DNA from: Vandiemenella viatica
Taxonomy: Eukaryota > Arthropoda > Insecta > Orthoptera > Morabidae
Assembly: GCA_031002005.1 (NCBI GenBank)
Contig: JARYHS010013630.1
Location: 234,243,539-234,307,538, forward strand
Reading direction: 5' to 3'
Length of the DNA: 64,000 bases
Positions within the stretch are counted from its first letter, which is position 1. The number at the start of each line of letters is the position of its first letter. A program made the position numbers and the translations under genes. Of the stretch, positions 48,981 through 63,740 are shown in pieces. The notes under the pieces were generated by a model. It did no database searches and was not told where the DNA came from. It was given only the letters and a program-made list of their open reading frames with translations.

Positions 48981-51900
48981 TACCTCTCTCGTAATTCATG
49001 TTAACGAGATATTTATAATGTTTTTGCCTTAATTTTATTCTTAGAACCTTCATTATAACGTGTTTCGCATTGTTTCTTCAGTAGCTGATTATTTCGTATG
49101 CTAAATGAATATTATTTTCAAATCCTTTAAAAGGTCTTTTATCAGATAAAAATTCCATTTATATTGTCCTTAGAACAGAGCGTACTCAGTTGTCATCCAT
49201 TGACAATAACTCAAACGACTAGGACTTTCGACTTGATTTCAATCCAGACGACTGATAGATGGAATTAGCGTGATGACTTTCTTCTTTTCCGAAACAGTTG
49301 CCATCAGACTAACACTGAACCAACCAGAAACTTATTCAGTCTTTTTGAAACATGGTTCTTCACACTGTACGTAAAGTAATATCAAATTCGTTTTTGAATG
49401 ATAAAGCGTATTGGCATATACTTGACATCCATGCATGCAAAGGTGTTTTCCTCACGACGTGCTCTTCGTGACGTTTGTTTATCATTATGGTTTAGTATCT
49501 TTAAAGCTTCCAGACAATAAGGTTAATAAAGTCCTTCAGTTGGTAGGTAACGCGGCCTTTTTGTAACAAACAAACGTAACACATTGAACGCTACCGGCAA
49601 TATGAAGAGTCCTGTCAGTGACTAACTCTGAATGCGTTATTGACCATCTTACCTGAGACGGCAGATGATTTTAATTTTCTGCCTTTTTATGCTGTTTATT
49701 TTACCTTTAATTGAATAAAAAATACAATTAGACTAATTAAATATAATAATTAAGAGTTTATGGAAAAAATAAATTGGTTATTATCGTATAAATTAAGTTT
49801 ATTAAATAAAAAATGTGTGAATCATGTAGAATTACATAAATAATAATTATTTATATATATTTAAATTTAGTTTCGTCACAAAATTTTTTTAATTATTGAG
49901 TCTTGGAAAATATAAATTGATAAAACAAGACGTAAATAAAATGAAAAAATATTACCTCGAGGGAAGAGCTCACAAATATTTCAACTCAAATTATAAAAAA
50001 TGTATATTTAATTAAAAATAACAAAAAAACTGTTGTCAGCAAATATATTTTAAACATTTATTATTATAAAAAGCAAAGTTAATCTAGAATGGAATTAAGA
50101 AACATAATAATTTAAATTCAAGAATTGAGAAAAAAAATTTATTCAGAATTTTACAGAAAAGGTCAAATTACATATTACAAAGTAATAATTTAAATAAGAC
50201 TTACCTTAAAATTCTTCTAATTATCAAGTAGATGGGAGAAATTAAACAATAGAATAATATTTTGCACTTAAAAAAAACACCAAGTTTGAAAAAATATTAA
50301 AAAAGACACCACTTGTCCGATTTGAAAACGGTCTTCACTCTGTGAAAGGTAAGACTTTAATGAATGACTGAGTGAAAGGGCGAGTTCGTAGGCCAGGTAC
50401 TGGAATCACCAACCTTCTATACAATCCCATAGGGAAAGGACGTCTCAAGCCGTCAACCGTCATTGGGATGCTCCCTAACGGACGGACGAATACGTCCTCA
50501 GCACTGAATGTGTTAATCTTATACAACAATTAATCGCAGTAGACATTATAAATAGTGAGAAATTGCTATCTGCCTACGCCGGATTTGTAACTAAAGTCAT
50601 TCAGAACAACAGAGTGGTAAAAGGTGCTGACTAGATGAATACAATCCTAATTAAGGCGCTTTTGACTAAGCCAGCAAATTACATCCAAAGTCGTCTAAAG
50701 TCGTTCTCATAGTTAGTGTTTTAAAATAAAAAAAGAGTGTACAGTAAATTAGAATTTAAATACCGTGGAAACAGTTTAAACGTAGTCCTTAGTTTGTTTC
50801 ATCATTTTGTTGTTTAAGGGAAATATCTTAGATGTACTACAGAACAGCATGTGGTAGAATTAATTGATAAGTTTTGTTTGAAATGTGACAGTAAGTGTCT
50901 TGCTTTGCTTCAGTGAATGAAAACAATTTTCAGTTTTTTTTTCGCATCTGTTGTCATCAGACCACTATAAGGGAGGTGGTGGGGTGCTCCAGAGTCAAAG
51001 AATAAATACCCTAAATACCCAACATTATCCTTAAAAACGTCAGCTTCCATACAATCATTGATTCACATTGGATGGAATTTTTATAGACTCACGTTTTCTG
51101 CTTCACTTTTCGAACCTTCACAACGGACAATAAAATAGATTTTCGTAAACTGAACAGCATTTTAAGTAAATATAAAGAGGTTAAAAATAAAAATGATCAA
51201 GGTAAAACATAATGAAGTTGCAGGGCTATGTGGAAGGAATCCTCGGGCTCCTATAAAATGCATAATAGTGCCTTGATGAGCGTAAAACATTAAATTCTGC
51301 TGTGCAAGGAAATGACTGTTTACATTTAACATTTCTTCCTGTACACTTATTCAGACTGAATATAGTGGTTATTCACATTTCGTATCTCACCATTGGTTAA
51401 AGAATTCAAACACTACTTCATTTTTTGCTGAGCTCTGTCAGTATGAAACAGAACTATAATTGCATAATAATTATTTGTTATAAATCAATTTCTATCAGTT
51501 CTATAAATATTTACAAATATTAATGAAAGTGGCGATAGCCCTTTACTTCAACGGTAGCAGAATAATAAAAATTAGGAATGTAACTGAACTCCGCTTCCGT
51601 AAGTGTGGAACTTCCGCGTGAAATTCTACCTCTGCTTTCGTAACCGCAAGTTTTAATGTGGATATATAAAGTAGGTTTTGTTTACATTGCAATATGATAT
51701 ATACCTTTTTCTTTTATCTTTAAAGTAGATTCGGCTCACCGTCTTTTAGCTAAAAACAACGTGGTAGTTTTTTCTCATAAGAATCTGCAATAAAAGTAAC
51801 AATGAACTAAATGGTGTTGTTACATAAGCGACGGATTTACAAGTTTGAACTTGCGTGTAAAGTAGGGTGGTCTACTCATGGTACCACTTGTAGAACCACC

Positions 51901-52061
51901 TTGTAGAACTCCCATAGACGCTGCTAGAAGGGGTCCCAAAATATGTTACAAGCAGCCCTTTCTACTCATTCTATCTCGTGGCACACCAGCGTTCTTACTG
52001 CACACTTGTAGGATGTTTCCTCCAATCCAGCGTTATAGCTAGTTTAATTTCATTTAATTTA

Positions 52062-52345
52062 ATTGCCATGGAGCGCACGCTCCGGGGACAATTTGTCTCA
52101 CAGCCATCATCCACCCCGTCCCCCCATTTTTCATGTACTCTCTTACATTTTCCCTGTACAAATTTCAACTTTAAATTCTTTCAACGTTTTTGGTAAATTA
52201 TTCACCATTTCTCTTGGTAACTTATTCCAATCCCTGACACCCTTACCTAAAAAAGAGAATTTTCCTACAACCTTGTGCCATAAAAGTTGGACAGCAGCCA
52301 CCCGTATCGGTTGTATAGGAGTCAAACAACATTCATCACGTCCTA
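52062..52345 (-). pseudogene. Copy 2 of the LINE RT C-terminal fragment at 6356
   Basis: Minus-strand frame from 52325 reads KVVGKFSFLGKGVRDWNKLP and NNLPKTLKEFKVEI, with a few substitutions relative to copy 1. It ends at the shared gccatggagcgc motif and an ATTAA-rich tail. Nothing of the catalytic RT domain is left. Confidence 0.75.
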
Positions 52346-54847
52346 TTTGTAGTCCTGCAACCCCTTCCCCGATCCAACATGAGTCCTACATCGGAAAATC
52401 GGTCATCGTAGGTCCTACAATTAGAAATGTGAATGATTGGCACGGAGATGTGCGGTGGCCTGGCTTTGTGCTTCGTCACTCGAATTAGTCGAGCCGCGAA
52501 CTGCACAAACTTCGGATCAGAAAGATTGTTTTGGTGACAAGTGCACACTTATGCAAATAATTCAATTTACTTGAACAATTTCACATTTTTCTGTTATTGA
52601 TGGATGATATAAAAAATAAATTAATATGACAGTACTATACGCAAAATGTAGGATTTATGATAAAATATTACTATTTTGATTTTTGAGTTTGTTCTTGATA
52701 AAATATCAAAATGTTAATAATTATAAATTTATTTTCCACCTCCGCATCAGCGGATGTTAAACAATGAACCTCTGCATCCAAAGAGATGACCTTAGTTACA
52801 ACCTTAATAATAATTCGATTGTTTTAAAATTCTTTTTACCACTTTCTAAAAAGAAATCGATTTTAATTTTTGTAAAAATTTCAGCAAGATGTAACCATTT
52901 GTATGGAGGAACATTTCGCGGGAAATATGATGAAGATAAGTATCATTTTCTCGATGCTCTACGAACTGATGCTCTACGAAGAAAATCTTCAATTTGTTTG
53001 AGTCATATGGCGAAAACAGTTACGATAACTGAATTATATTTTCATCTAATGATTCTAGTAAACGACGTGTATTTCTCCCTCCTCCAGACCATACTGCGTT
53101 TTGTACGAACTAGTAAGTTTTCAGCATGACGAAGGAGGGAAAGGACCGTCGGCACCGATAAGTATTGATTGTTTCAGTAAACACCTCTTATTCCCTCTAA
53201 GATGGGCCAAGAAGCTCTGTGCGCTAAGCGGTAAGATTAAAGGGCTCTGCTCCAAAAGGAGGTCCTTACTGACTCAACGCAGAAGGTACAAAGAGCCGCT
53301 AGTGGATAATTGAGGCTTGGAGCGCAAGCGTGAGAAAATGTCGGTAAGGAGTTGTTAGGGGTACTGCATACTGCATAAATGAAGCGTCCTTCAAAGACTT
53401 GGCGTTCGTTGTACCGTACCTTGAGCTGCCATCAAATGCACAATGAGATCAGAAGAGATTGTATGCTCTTGTGGCTTACATTAAGGAGAAAATTGTTACC
53501 CCCTTAATAAATGAGGAAATTATGCAAAGCAATCTTTCGTTCTTCACCCCTGACCTAAGCGGAATACTCAAGCAACAAAATTAGGATCTCATACTTGATG
53601 CAACCTTTACTACCTTGGATATTTAAAAAATAATGGGAAATATCTTTGCTGACTTTTTTAATCTTCACATAACAGTTTTTCTAACTTTCAGATAGAAGCC
53701 GGCAAAATATGCACAATCTTTAACCCTAGGAAGATGTTCAGTATATCGTCCAAACCAAAACCTTTATTAGTTCTGCAATTGAACACACTGATATAATTAC
53801 AGTTCACTTTATGTACAATTCAACTAATACGTATTAGGTGTCTGTGTTTCTACACAGTACCATGACGTTAAAATAGGAAAACGTGATTAGTTATCTTTTC
53901 CGTTGTCATTTAGCAATACTGATAATAATCAAAATACAAGAAGATATTTCCCATTAACAAGTTTCCAATGAGTGGAAAGGTGTGGCTCAACTAAAACAAA
54001 TACACATTTTATGTATAACTGATTTAAAATTATACGAAAACATTATTAAAGTCTTGCTTGTTATCTTTTAACTTATTAACAAAAGAATTGGGAATTAAAT
54101 ACTCAGAGCATGGTTGAGATTTTTTTTTTTTTTAAAAAAAAACTTAATCGAAATTAGAATATGATTACTTTAAAAAAAATAGTTCGCGGTATCTGTAATT
54201 AGCTGTGTAATTACGTTCAAGTTTTCCATTTACAATATATGAGTACGTTTTATAGGAAATGTGTAAAACGTTACTAACAACATCATAGTTTTTAACAATT
54301 TAAATGAAGCAGTGCGCAAATATCCTTCGAATTTTCTAAAAACTGGAAGTCTCAATGTAGCTGTGAGCTATGTAGCTGCGTAACTTTGATCAACCGACGA
54401 CTAAAAACTGATGAAGAGAAATTTAATCAATCCACGGGTTACGATAAAAGAGTTGCTTGCATTACGCTCCAATTTAGGAAATTCATGTTGTAAAACATCA
54501 GTAAATACGATATAATTATTTTTGAGCTTTTGTTTCTTTAGATTTGTTTAATGGATAACTATATCTACATGTTCCTTTGCCACGATAAAATATATTGCAT
54601 GCCTCATTACGTTTCATGACTTGAGTTTACATTTTGTTTACCTATCTTTCAACGACATAGCATGAAACAGATAAACTTAATTCGTTGACTGTGTTTAAAG
54701 ATTCGGAAATGAGCTGCAGCAGACTAGCAGGAAATTTCCAATTAATGCGCAACATTTACCTATTTAAAAAATAACTCCTTGATTCTTACTCGTAGTTATA
54801 GGAAGAAGGTTGAACTAAGCAGATCATAAAGCGTGACTTTCTTTGTG

Positions 54848-54883
54848 ATGTTTATTATTATTATTATTATTATTATTATTTTT
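54848..54883. repeat. (TTA)n microsatellite replacing a poly-T tract
   Basis: About ten TTA units between sequences that in copy 1 (10641-10680) flank a T run of about 30. Confidence 0.9.
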
Positions 54884-57800
54884 CCCGTTCGAGATTACTT
54901 AAAAGAATTAGTACTCGATTTCTTATGAAGATGGGTAAATCTTGTGTCAGAATGGAAGCTTCGAATAATTTGTTTACAGTGTATTGTCTGAAGTAAACAA
55001 GTTACTATAACTGTTTAGGAAATTGGGAGTTAAAACTTGGTTTACTGATTATTGGGCTCCACGTATTCAACAATTTGATGAAAATCAACAATTTGATAAA
55101 ATCTTAGAAATGTGTAAAATTTGAAGCTTAGCTTGTCCTTAGAATTCACCGATGTGGAGTTGATAGTAGTATATTTGTAAATAGTATTAAAATCATTATA
55201 TTTTTGCATAGTTTTCTACAAGAAAATAATGAAAATATTTGAACTTAATGAAAATATACGGGGATAATCGTGCCAAGTGATAATTGTGAATTTAGTTTAG
55301 TTTTGTGATATCTTTCTGATCCAGCGACATGCTTTATTTTACAACACACACTTCCGTTACGAGGAATTTTTTTGCACTAGACTGTCTAAATTATTACAAT
55401 CGCTGTTTATATTATTATTTTCTCGTATTTGGTACTACGTACTTTGAAATACTAAGATCTTTTATCCAGTTTCGTTAAAACATGAAGAATCTTGGGTATC
55501 TCCGAGTTAGTCACCAGGCTAAGAAGCTTTTTTTCTTTTCTTTTGTTTTTAGTGGGCGGAGATCATGGCGAACTTCACAACTGGTCGCATTGTTTAGGCA
55601 ATATAGTTAGGACGATACTGTCCAGCTAAAGCAATGAGATGTATTTAATTTAGGTATGTAGCTAAGTTGCTAGAATTCTAAATGCTTTCACTTGCTCACA
55701 GTGAACCAAAAAGAACGATATACCTTAGCACAGCAAAAATTATATTTGAAGGAAAAGTGTATTCAGTAATCTGTTCGGTATTATTTTAACGGTATGGACT
55801 GAATTAACTTCTGTTGCTACCACTGGTTGTTGATTTGAAATACGAAAGGTTCCCCGAGACGGGCGAATCCACCGTATGTTCCCAGCATGCCCCGCGACGC
55901 CCTGGCGCGGCATACAGATTTCTTGCCGCTTGCCGGAGCGCCGCGTTATATAAGGTGGGTCCCCTCGCGCCTAGGTAGGAGTGTCGCGACATCACCACTC
56001 TCCACGGTACGTGTGCGCACAAGGCCCCGAGCGGAGCAGCCCGCAACGCGCTGCATGAATTTTACATGAGCACAAAACCATACTACGTGCCCAGATCCGA
56101 GTCCAATATTTGCTTACACTTCTGCTCGCAAAAACTCTAAAAATTTAACGTAATATAACAGCTGGCAGAAATGGCTGTTGGAGGACGGTGGTGAAAAGAG
56201 TGTATGTTAGGGGTGAGAGGTGTGTTGTCGTGGTAGCAGCTATAGCGACTGTCCCGCTCATAAAATATATGTTCCAGCTTTGTGGTGCGTGATATCGGGT
56301 ACTCACTTAGCCATGAGAAGGGCATATTCATGTTGAGTGTGGTGTTGTTAGGACCAAGCTTTTAAGTGTTTCAAGATGGTCTGTATCTCATATGGAAAGT
56401 ACTTGAGATATTATTAACAGGTACTTCTGTTCACTTTTGTGCGATTCGATCGAAAATAGTGTTTGAGAACGGATCAGAAAGTAGTACGACTACTTCATCA
56501 ATGTTAATATTGTAAGCGGTAGATTACACTTTAGTCCATACATCCTCTGAAATAATTTTTATTTTTGAATTCATGTTTTTGCATCTTCTATTACCCGAAG
56601 ACAAACTGTTCTCAACAATTTTGGGTGAGGAATTGTTTTGTTTGATCACGGTAAACATTATAATCGACACTGTTTTAGTTATTTAATTCTTTCCGGGTGA
56701 ACAGAAAAATCTCGAAAATATTTCCTTACGAGAGTAATCTAAAGCAACTCTGAAAAAGATTTAAAACGCAATTTTTCATCGTTAAAATTGTTGTTTACAA
56801 TACACGCGGTACAGAGTTGTGTACGGACAGATTAAGATTGCTAGCAACTACTTTTTTATATAACTGATCAAATGACATCAATTGAACATTAATGGACAAT
56901 TCACGTTACTTAACCGCATCATATTACACCCGAAGATGATAGTGGAATGCTTCACTTTTTTATCAGGGTAATTTGTAAATTATTATGACCTTCCTGGTAA
57001 GGATTTCCTGATTATCGTTTCATTTCGTTTAGGTATAGATGTTTGACAGTAAGTTGGTGCGGTGTTCACTACTGTTTCGATGAAAGACATATCAGTTTTA
57101 TAACTTAATTACATAAGTTATTACATATTACCAATATTCTTTCTTGGTGTATATTTATATTAAAATACAACTGGATAACAATTGCCTCATCTGGCCTCCA
57201 ACTGGAAATCTCAGACGCAATTGAACAAAATCAATATCCTTATAGCATTCGGTTGAAATGAGAGTACAAATAAGGCACAAGTTTTATAAACAAAACAAAA
57301 GTAGTTCGGAAACGTGCGGCTTTCTTCACAATTTATTGAGTAGCTGAAATTATACTACCTTATTTTCATGGAGAGAATTTCGACGGTATTTCGGTTAGTT
57401 TCTGTGAGCAGGTAAAATGATACTGAATTATTCTTTGTCGTACAGGAATCTACGCTGTTTAATATAAATTTTTATGCTATAACGCTGGTTAATGGATGAG
57501 ATAAATGCAGTACTAATCTACTCAAAGACCATTGAAGTTCATAGAAAGCAGGTTTGCTTCAAAAAGACTTTTTCGAAGTTTTTTGTTTCTCAGTATCTGT
57601 TTACATACACACTTGAGGATACACTGTGAAAAACCACTTACTTTGCGGATTTAGCACTGCATCAATAATGTTGCTACTACCAACACTTCGTCAACAAACC
57701 ACAGACGTTGGTTACACAACCTTGGGTTCATCTGCACAATATTGCAGCCGTCAGCAGGTGAATATCAGTCGGAAATAGCTCTGGGAGGCCCCTGGTTGGG

Positions 57801-58595
57801 TGACGAATAGCAACATCATTGATGAAGTGCTAAACCCATAAAGTAAGGATAATTTTACAACATGACACCTGATAAACGCATCAGATTTTATGTACAGTGT
57901 GTAATACTTATAAAAATAAGATTCGGGAAGTGAGTTGTGATTTTCCTCGATGTATAAATCTGCCAATTATTTGAAGATTGCAGAAACACGCACTAAATCG
58001 AATTAACTGTCCAGGAGCTGCGTAACTGCTGGTTTGCAGGAAAACAGTCGTCTGCCTGCTGAGTTGTGGTCGGGTTGCCTGCTCACACACTACCTGCTCC
58101 GCTCCACTCTGATCTGCAGGCAGCTTAATTAAACGCGTAGCCCGGCCCCAGCCCTGGGCAAACCAGAACTGGAGAGGAACGTCAGCAGGGAGGTGCTGCC
58201 TCAGCAGAAGAGGCTAAGCCGAGGCGCCGCTGCTTACCTCAACGCAATCTGAAAAACTTCTCCCTCGCTGCTCAGGTGGCGAAGTCCTACTGTGCCTCCT
58301 GGATGTTGATGAGAGGAGACGGAGGTACAAAGAAATAAGAGCGTCGACACTTCCATGTTTCGTTGAGGCACTGAGAGAAACTTTCAGACAACTTTGAAAC
58401 ATATTGTTTTGCTTAGAGATATCGTGCTGCGTGTAAAGTTCATTCTATCACCAGTGTTGCCAACAAAACTTAGTTTTATGTTCAGAAAATTTAAGCTAAT
58501 TAAACATTCAGTGCTTACAATATGTCTATTGTCAATAATAAAAATACCAAATAAAAATGCTGAGCTGTAACCAAGTCATGACTTACGCGATGCTA

Positions 58596-59539
58596 CGAGG
58601 TGTATTCAAGTTCTAAGGCCTCCGATTTTTTTTCTAACTAACTACTCACCCGAAAACTATGAAACTGGTGTTACTTCTTGACGTAATCTCCCTGCAGACC
58701 TACACATTTTCCACAACGTCGACGCCATGATTCCATGGCCGTGGCGAAGGCTTCTTTAGGAGTCTGTTTTGACAACTGGAAAATCGCTGAAGCAATAGCA
58801 GCACGGCTGGTGAATGTGCGGCCACGGAGAGTGTCTTTCATTGTTGGAAACAGCCAAAAGTCACTAGGAGCCAGGTCAGGTGAGTAGGGAGCATGACAAA
58901 TCACTTCCAAGTTGTTTTCACGAAGAAACTGTTGCGTATCGTTAGCCCGATGTGCGCGTGCGTTGTGGTCCGTCAGCATTCGTGGCACCCACCTGGAGGA
59001 CTCTTTTCGCATTTTCAGGTCGTCATGCAGGATTGTGTGTACAGAACCCACGGAAATGTTAACACTGGAGGCGATCGGTTCAACGGTCATTCGGCGATCC
59101 CCCAAAACAAGTCTCTCCACTTGCTCGATCATATCGTCAGACCAGCTTGTGCGAGGCCGAGGTTGTTTTGTTTTTTTGTCACACGATATTCTGCCTTCAT
59201 TAAACTGTCACAGCCACGAACGCACTTTCGACACATCCATAACTCGATCACCACATGTCTCCTTCAACCGTCGATGAATTTCAGTTGGTGTCGCACCACG
59301 CAAATTCATAAAACGAATGATTGCACGCTGTTCAAGTAAGGAAAATGTTGCCATTTTAAGTATCTAAAACAGTTCTCATTCTCGACGCTGCCGCTAGAGT
59401 TCCATCTGTCGTACAGTGCTACCATATTTGTCACATATTAACAATAAGTGCACACTCATTTCAAAACAATGCGCATGTTTCTATTTCTTTCCAGTCTGGA
59501 CAAAAAAAATCGGAGGCCTTAGAACTTGAATGCACCTCG
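58596..59539 (-). mobile_element. mariner-family DNA transposon, internally deleted (944 bp)
   Basis: The terminal inverted repeats are 38 bp (58596-58633 and 59502-59539) with one mismatch, starting CGAGGTG. They are flanked by TA on both sides (58594-58595 and 59540-59541), the target-site duplication expected for Tc1/mariner. The matching place in copy 1 (gatgctacgttgct, TA at 14417-14418) is uninterrupted, so it inserted into copy 2 only. Full-length mariners are about 1.3 kb; this one has lost roughly 350 bp of coding sequence. Being non-autonomous, it would need transposase from another element. Confidence 0.95.
58671..59354 (-). pseudogene. mariner transposase, internal deletion and premature stop
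   Basis: Minus-strand frame from the ATG at 59352-59354. The N-terminal DNA-binding part (MATFSLLEQRAIIRFMNLRG and on) is intact until an in-frame TGA at about residue 53 (after VRSWL). The frame reopens through the second helix-turn-helix region (SSVNISVGSVHTILHDDL) and RWVPRMLTD, then jumps to HNARAHRAN and HAPYSPDLAPSDFWLFP. The jump removes about 115 residues, including the first catalytic Asp. At the second catalytic position the residue is His. The final Asp in APSD is kept, 34 residues after that position, the DD34D spacing of mariner. About 227 codons remain of the usual ~345. It cannot be catalytically active. Confidence 0.93.
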
Positions 59540-60816
59540 TACGTCGCTAACTAGTGAAGAAACAAAATGCTAATTTTCTTTCTCGGTCTCCAGGTACTAA
59601 GCCGACGTCCACGAACTCACAGTAAATATTAAAAGCTTCAGCTTAAGTTCAGACCCAAGACAAACACTGCTCTGTTTTACACTCCAGAATACAGTAGCAG
59701 GGTTCGCACTAAGATAAATGTGTTTAGAAAATCTGCAAAAACACGTGAATGAAATGCCTGTAAAAATAAATGGCAAAGGCTTCAAGCGGGGTAATTACTT
59801 GAACACTTCATTGACATGAACACAAATTGTAACTAAGCAGATGCTTGATACGTATGAATAAATTATATCAGTTTTTTGTTAAAATAAAAAGGCTCTAAAA
59901 TTTAGTAAATATAGGTTTCCGAATAGTTAGTGAATTTTATTAAAAATAATAGTAAACATTCCGAATATACATTAATCTTCAGACATCAGAAAGATTGTGT
60001 ATGTGAAAAGTGATATCAAACAAAAAAACAGTTCAAATATTTATCCCGTAAAACAATTTACCATATTCTTATTATACTAAAATCAACAAATCATGTCACC
60101 AACTTTTACTTGACATATCATTACAAAAGTGTCGTTGAGATTGCTTTGAGCATGTTTTAGAATCAAATTTCAAAGGGTGGTTCTGCTAAATGTTATGAGA
60201 CTTATCACTGAACATTTGAGACAAATGTTTCCAATGACGATTTTTAGGTTCAATCGCAGATGCTGAAATTTAATTACTGAAAGAACTTACAACTTAGTAC
60301 TCATCGCAGATACACGTATATCCATACCGAAATTAACAATTTTAAAAACGTATTCAGAATATAACCAAAAAAGTTATGGTCTCATGAATTATTCACTCTA
60401 GTTCGCTATCCTTTCTCAATGCTGGACAAACAAACAACATAAGTTTACATTTCTAACAGTTAAGCAAGCTTAAAATGAAGTATTAGACAGTTATTTGGAA
60501 GAATTAGAACCTCTGATGCAGGTTATGTTTTGGTTTAATATTTGTTTGCGGTTAGAATCTACATATTTAAAAAAAATTTAAAAAAATAGAATTTTCGAGC
60601 AATGTAGAAGCAAGTCATTATATTTAGTTACCAAACAGGATTATTCATTTTTAAATCAACAATAAAAAGTGGCAATACAGAGAACTGAAGTTTAATTTAT
60701 AAAAAATACATGTATTGCTTTATGTTCAGCTGATTCTTCGACAGACCTCAACAGTATTGTACAAACTGTTTTTCTTATACTGTCGGAAATATTAATATCA
60801 TTTTGTCAATTATCTG

Positions 60817-62385
60817 TTTATTTTTTATTTTTTTTATTATTGGCATTCGGTTTGAGACCATACAGCCATTCAACATTATTACAAAGCTTCTTACATCCAT
60901 GAAACATATCTGTTTATACATTTCCTTATCTATATTAGGTAAACTTATTACAATCTTGTTGAATGAATAATAAATAATGGTCACTAAATTAGAACATAGT
61001 GAAGATATAATGTAAGTGATGCTGTTTAAAAAATTTCAAATTTCAAGTGCCATTTTGTGGACCGTAATCTAAAAAAGCGTTGCTAGACAATACATCAACT
61101 GGACTTAGTAATCATCGTTTCTGTTTTAACGTGTAGATCCATTATTATCTATGGATTAGTCTAAATCGCCGTATTTCTTTGACAAGTCATCTGTAGTGGG
61201 TTGATCTATCTGGTGTCGACCTCAATCGGTAGAATGGTAAGCATACTGTTAATTTTGCCATGCTAGTTGTTGTGCTTGCGCTGAAATGGAGTTGTGCAGT
61301 ACATTGGGCTTTACGTTTGAAGTATAGACATTCCCTATTTTAACTTCCAAGGTTGATTAGAATTCTATCCCTCCATCTTTTAAGTATCTGGAGAGAATGT
61401 TAAGTGTTACTTTGTTGTTGCTGAAAAGTAGAAGGGGTAACATTTGTCGGCAAGGGGAAACCGTTCTTGGCAAGATCTTTCATCATTTGGTCCTGGAGTG
61501 TTTGGTATTTATTGCATGAAAATATTACATGATTGATGCCTCCTATTGCCTGGTCTGAGCAGTCGCAATATGGGTAATCTCTCAACCCTATTCGGTGTAG
61601 GTGGCTGGGGAAGTTACCGTGGTTAAATCGGGCTCTCGATGTCGTAGTGATTAATCGTCTGCTACTGTTCCAGTTGTAAGACCAAGGTTTTGGAGATACG
61701 CTCGGTTGAATGGTTGCGTAATATGAGGCTTTGATTTTTGAAGAATTCGTCCATTCCTCTTGCCATTATTCCTTGGCTCTTGCTTTGATGTTATGTGTTA
61801 TATCCGAGATCGGGAGTTGCATGTTGATGCCCTTTCCCTCATGGCTAGCTATTTTTGCCGGGACGTCCACCCGTTCGTTATGTTCAATGCCGCTGTGAGA
61901 TGGAATCCCATCAGTATAGTCCTAATGCCAAGTTCCCTGTTCCGTTTTAGTGGTTGTAGAATTTCCAATCCAATAGATTGAGTATGGCTATTCCACGTAT
62001 TATTATGTAAGCTCTTTAGTACGCTGAGGGAGTCCGTCAGGATGACGAATTTGTCCATGTTGGTACTTTGGATATATCTGATGGCTTCCAGCAGGGCTTT
62101 TGCTTCAGCTGTATAGATGGATGCCTCTTCGGGTAGCGAAAATTGAGTCGATTTACCTGTGTTGGGACAGAAATATGTCGCTCCTACTCTCTTATATCCA
62201 GTGGTTTTCGATCCGTCTGTGAATATTTTAAGAGTGCTGTTGTCTGGTTTTGATAGGAATCTGGATACCTTGTGGATCAAATTTCCGGATTTGTCTTCCT
62301 CCCAGAGGATTGTGTGGATTCTTTCTAGACTCTCGAAAGGCTCTTTAAAGACCGGGTCAATTATCTTACTTTATGAAACATGATT
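60817..62385 (-). pseudogene. Copy 2 of the truncated RNase H-bearing LINE
   Basis: Counterpart of 15673-17235. It has the same truncation point, the same frameshift after the LTDSLSVLKSL block (the frame ends as GFHLTAALNITNGWTS), and the same CDCSDQAIGGINHVIFSC tail near 61510-61566. The shared lesions show that the element was already dead before the large duplication. Differences are a scatter of substitutions and a 3-bp loss near 62330. Confidence 0.88.
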
Positions 62386-63209
62386 ATCTGAGAAATTCAT
62401 AATTAGCAAGGATACGATAAAAATTCTAAACCTGAGTTAAGCGAAAATGTCTCTTAAATATAAATTTCGTAGTTTTATGTGAACCATTTATGATTTTCAA
62501 GTATTCGAATAATGTATTTTCTATTCGTATGTTCCTGACATTATAAAACTATCTGCCATCATACCATCACTGATATAACGGAAATTAAATTTTGTTTTTC
62601 AGGTTCCAACAGTAAACTGAATATAATATTTCTGTCTTAATATTGGTGTACCATTCAGGTGAAAGGAACCCTTATTTTAATACATCCGCATTCGACACGT
62701 TACATATTTGATTCAATATTTTTTTTTCATTTTTTACATTATTTCATTTCGTTTAGACAGCAGTGTGGTACGAATTTATTCGTGTATGTAATACAGCTAG
62801 CTTGTTCAACATTACTGGCTATTTCTGCGTCTGAAAACTTATTTATGAGTGTAATTTTATTTTACGTAAATGAAAATTTTGAGTTAAATGATACTAATTT
62901 ATTAATATTAACTAAAACCTTTACTAAGATATACTATATGACAAACGTTTACTTTCTAAATCCACAATGAATATACACATTCATCTTCTGTTTAGATGCA
63001 AATAATTGATAATATTGAATACCGGATCGTGAGACAAACTGCACTGAAATAATTGGTCTTTAGTTTGCAATAAAAGGAACCAAGCACAAAAATAAAATAT
63101 AAAACAATACCAATCAATACATAACCATTTTTCTACTTGCAAGAAACTAGTCTAAACTGTTTTACAGCAACCTTAAATTCTATCATATCTGACCCGACTA
63201 ATTCACAAA

Positions 63210-63740
63210 CAATTATTTTAATAATAATAATTGATCAAATTGCGATGGAGCGCCCGTTCCGGTAGCAGTCTCCCTACACACACCCCTTTCTCCTTTCTTC
63301 TTCCAACCTACTTTTGCCCTCTACTAATTTTTACTTTAAATTCCTTCAGTGTTTCCGGAAAATTATTCATCACTTCTCTTGCCAACTGTTCCTTACGCCC
63401 TTTCCTACGAAAGAAAATTTTCCCACACTCTTATACCTGAAATCAAGTGCCAACCTGTGGTCATGGTCAACCTTACCCTTCCAAGCACCTCACTTAATTT
63501 TCCAACCAATATCTTTCCACGCTTCATCACCAGTATAGGACTTGAACACTCCTATGACTCTCTTCACCGTCCTTCTATCCTCCAAAAAAAAAAAATCCCA
63601 CTCCAGCTCCTTTATTGTATTAATTACCGATTGTACTCTGCGATGATTCCAAAGAAAAATCTGGCAACCCTCCTCTGGACCCCTCCAACTCCTTTATTTG
63701 ATAACCAAAGTGTAGATCTCAACTGTGAGAAATGCGTCTA
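63210..63740 (-). pseudogene. Copy 2 of the LINE RT C-terminal fragment at 18073
   Basis: Same segment of the element as 18073-18600, including the VQRR-like block, the KFSF block and the TLKEFKV ending. The (ATT)n tail is shorter, an A run near 63583-63595 is longer, and small indels differ from copy 1. Confidence 0.8.
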
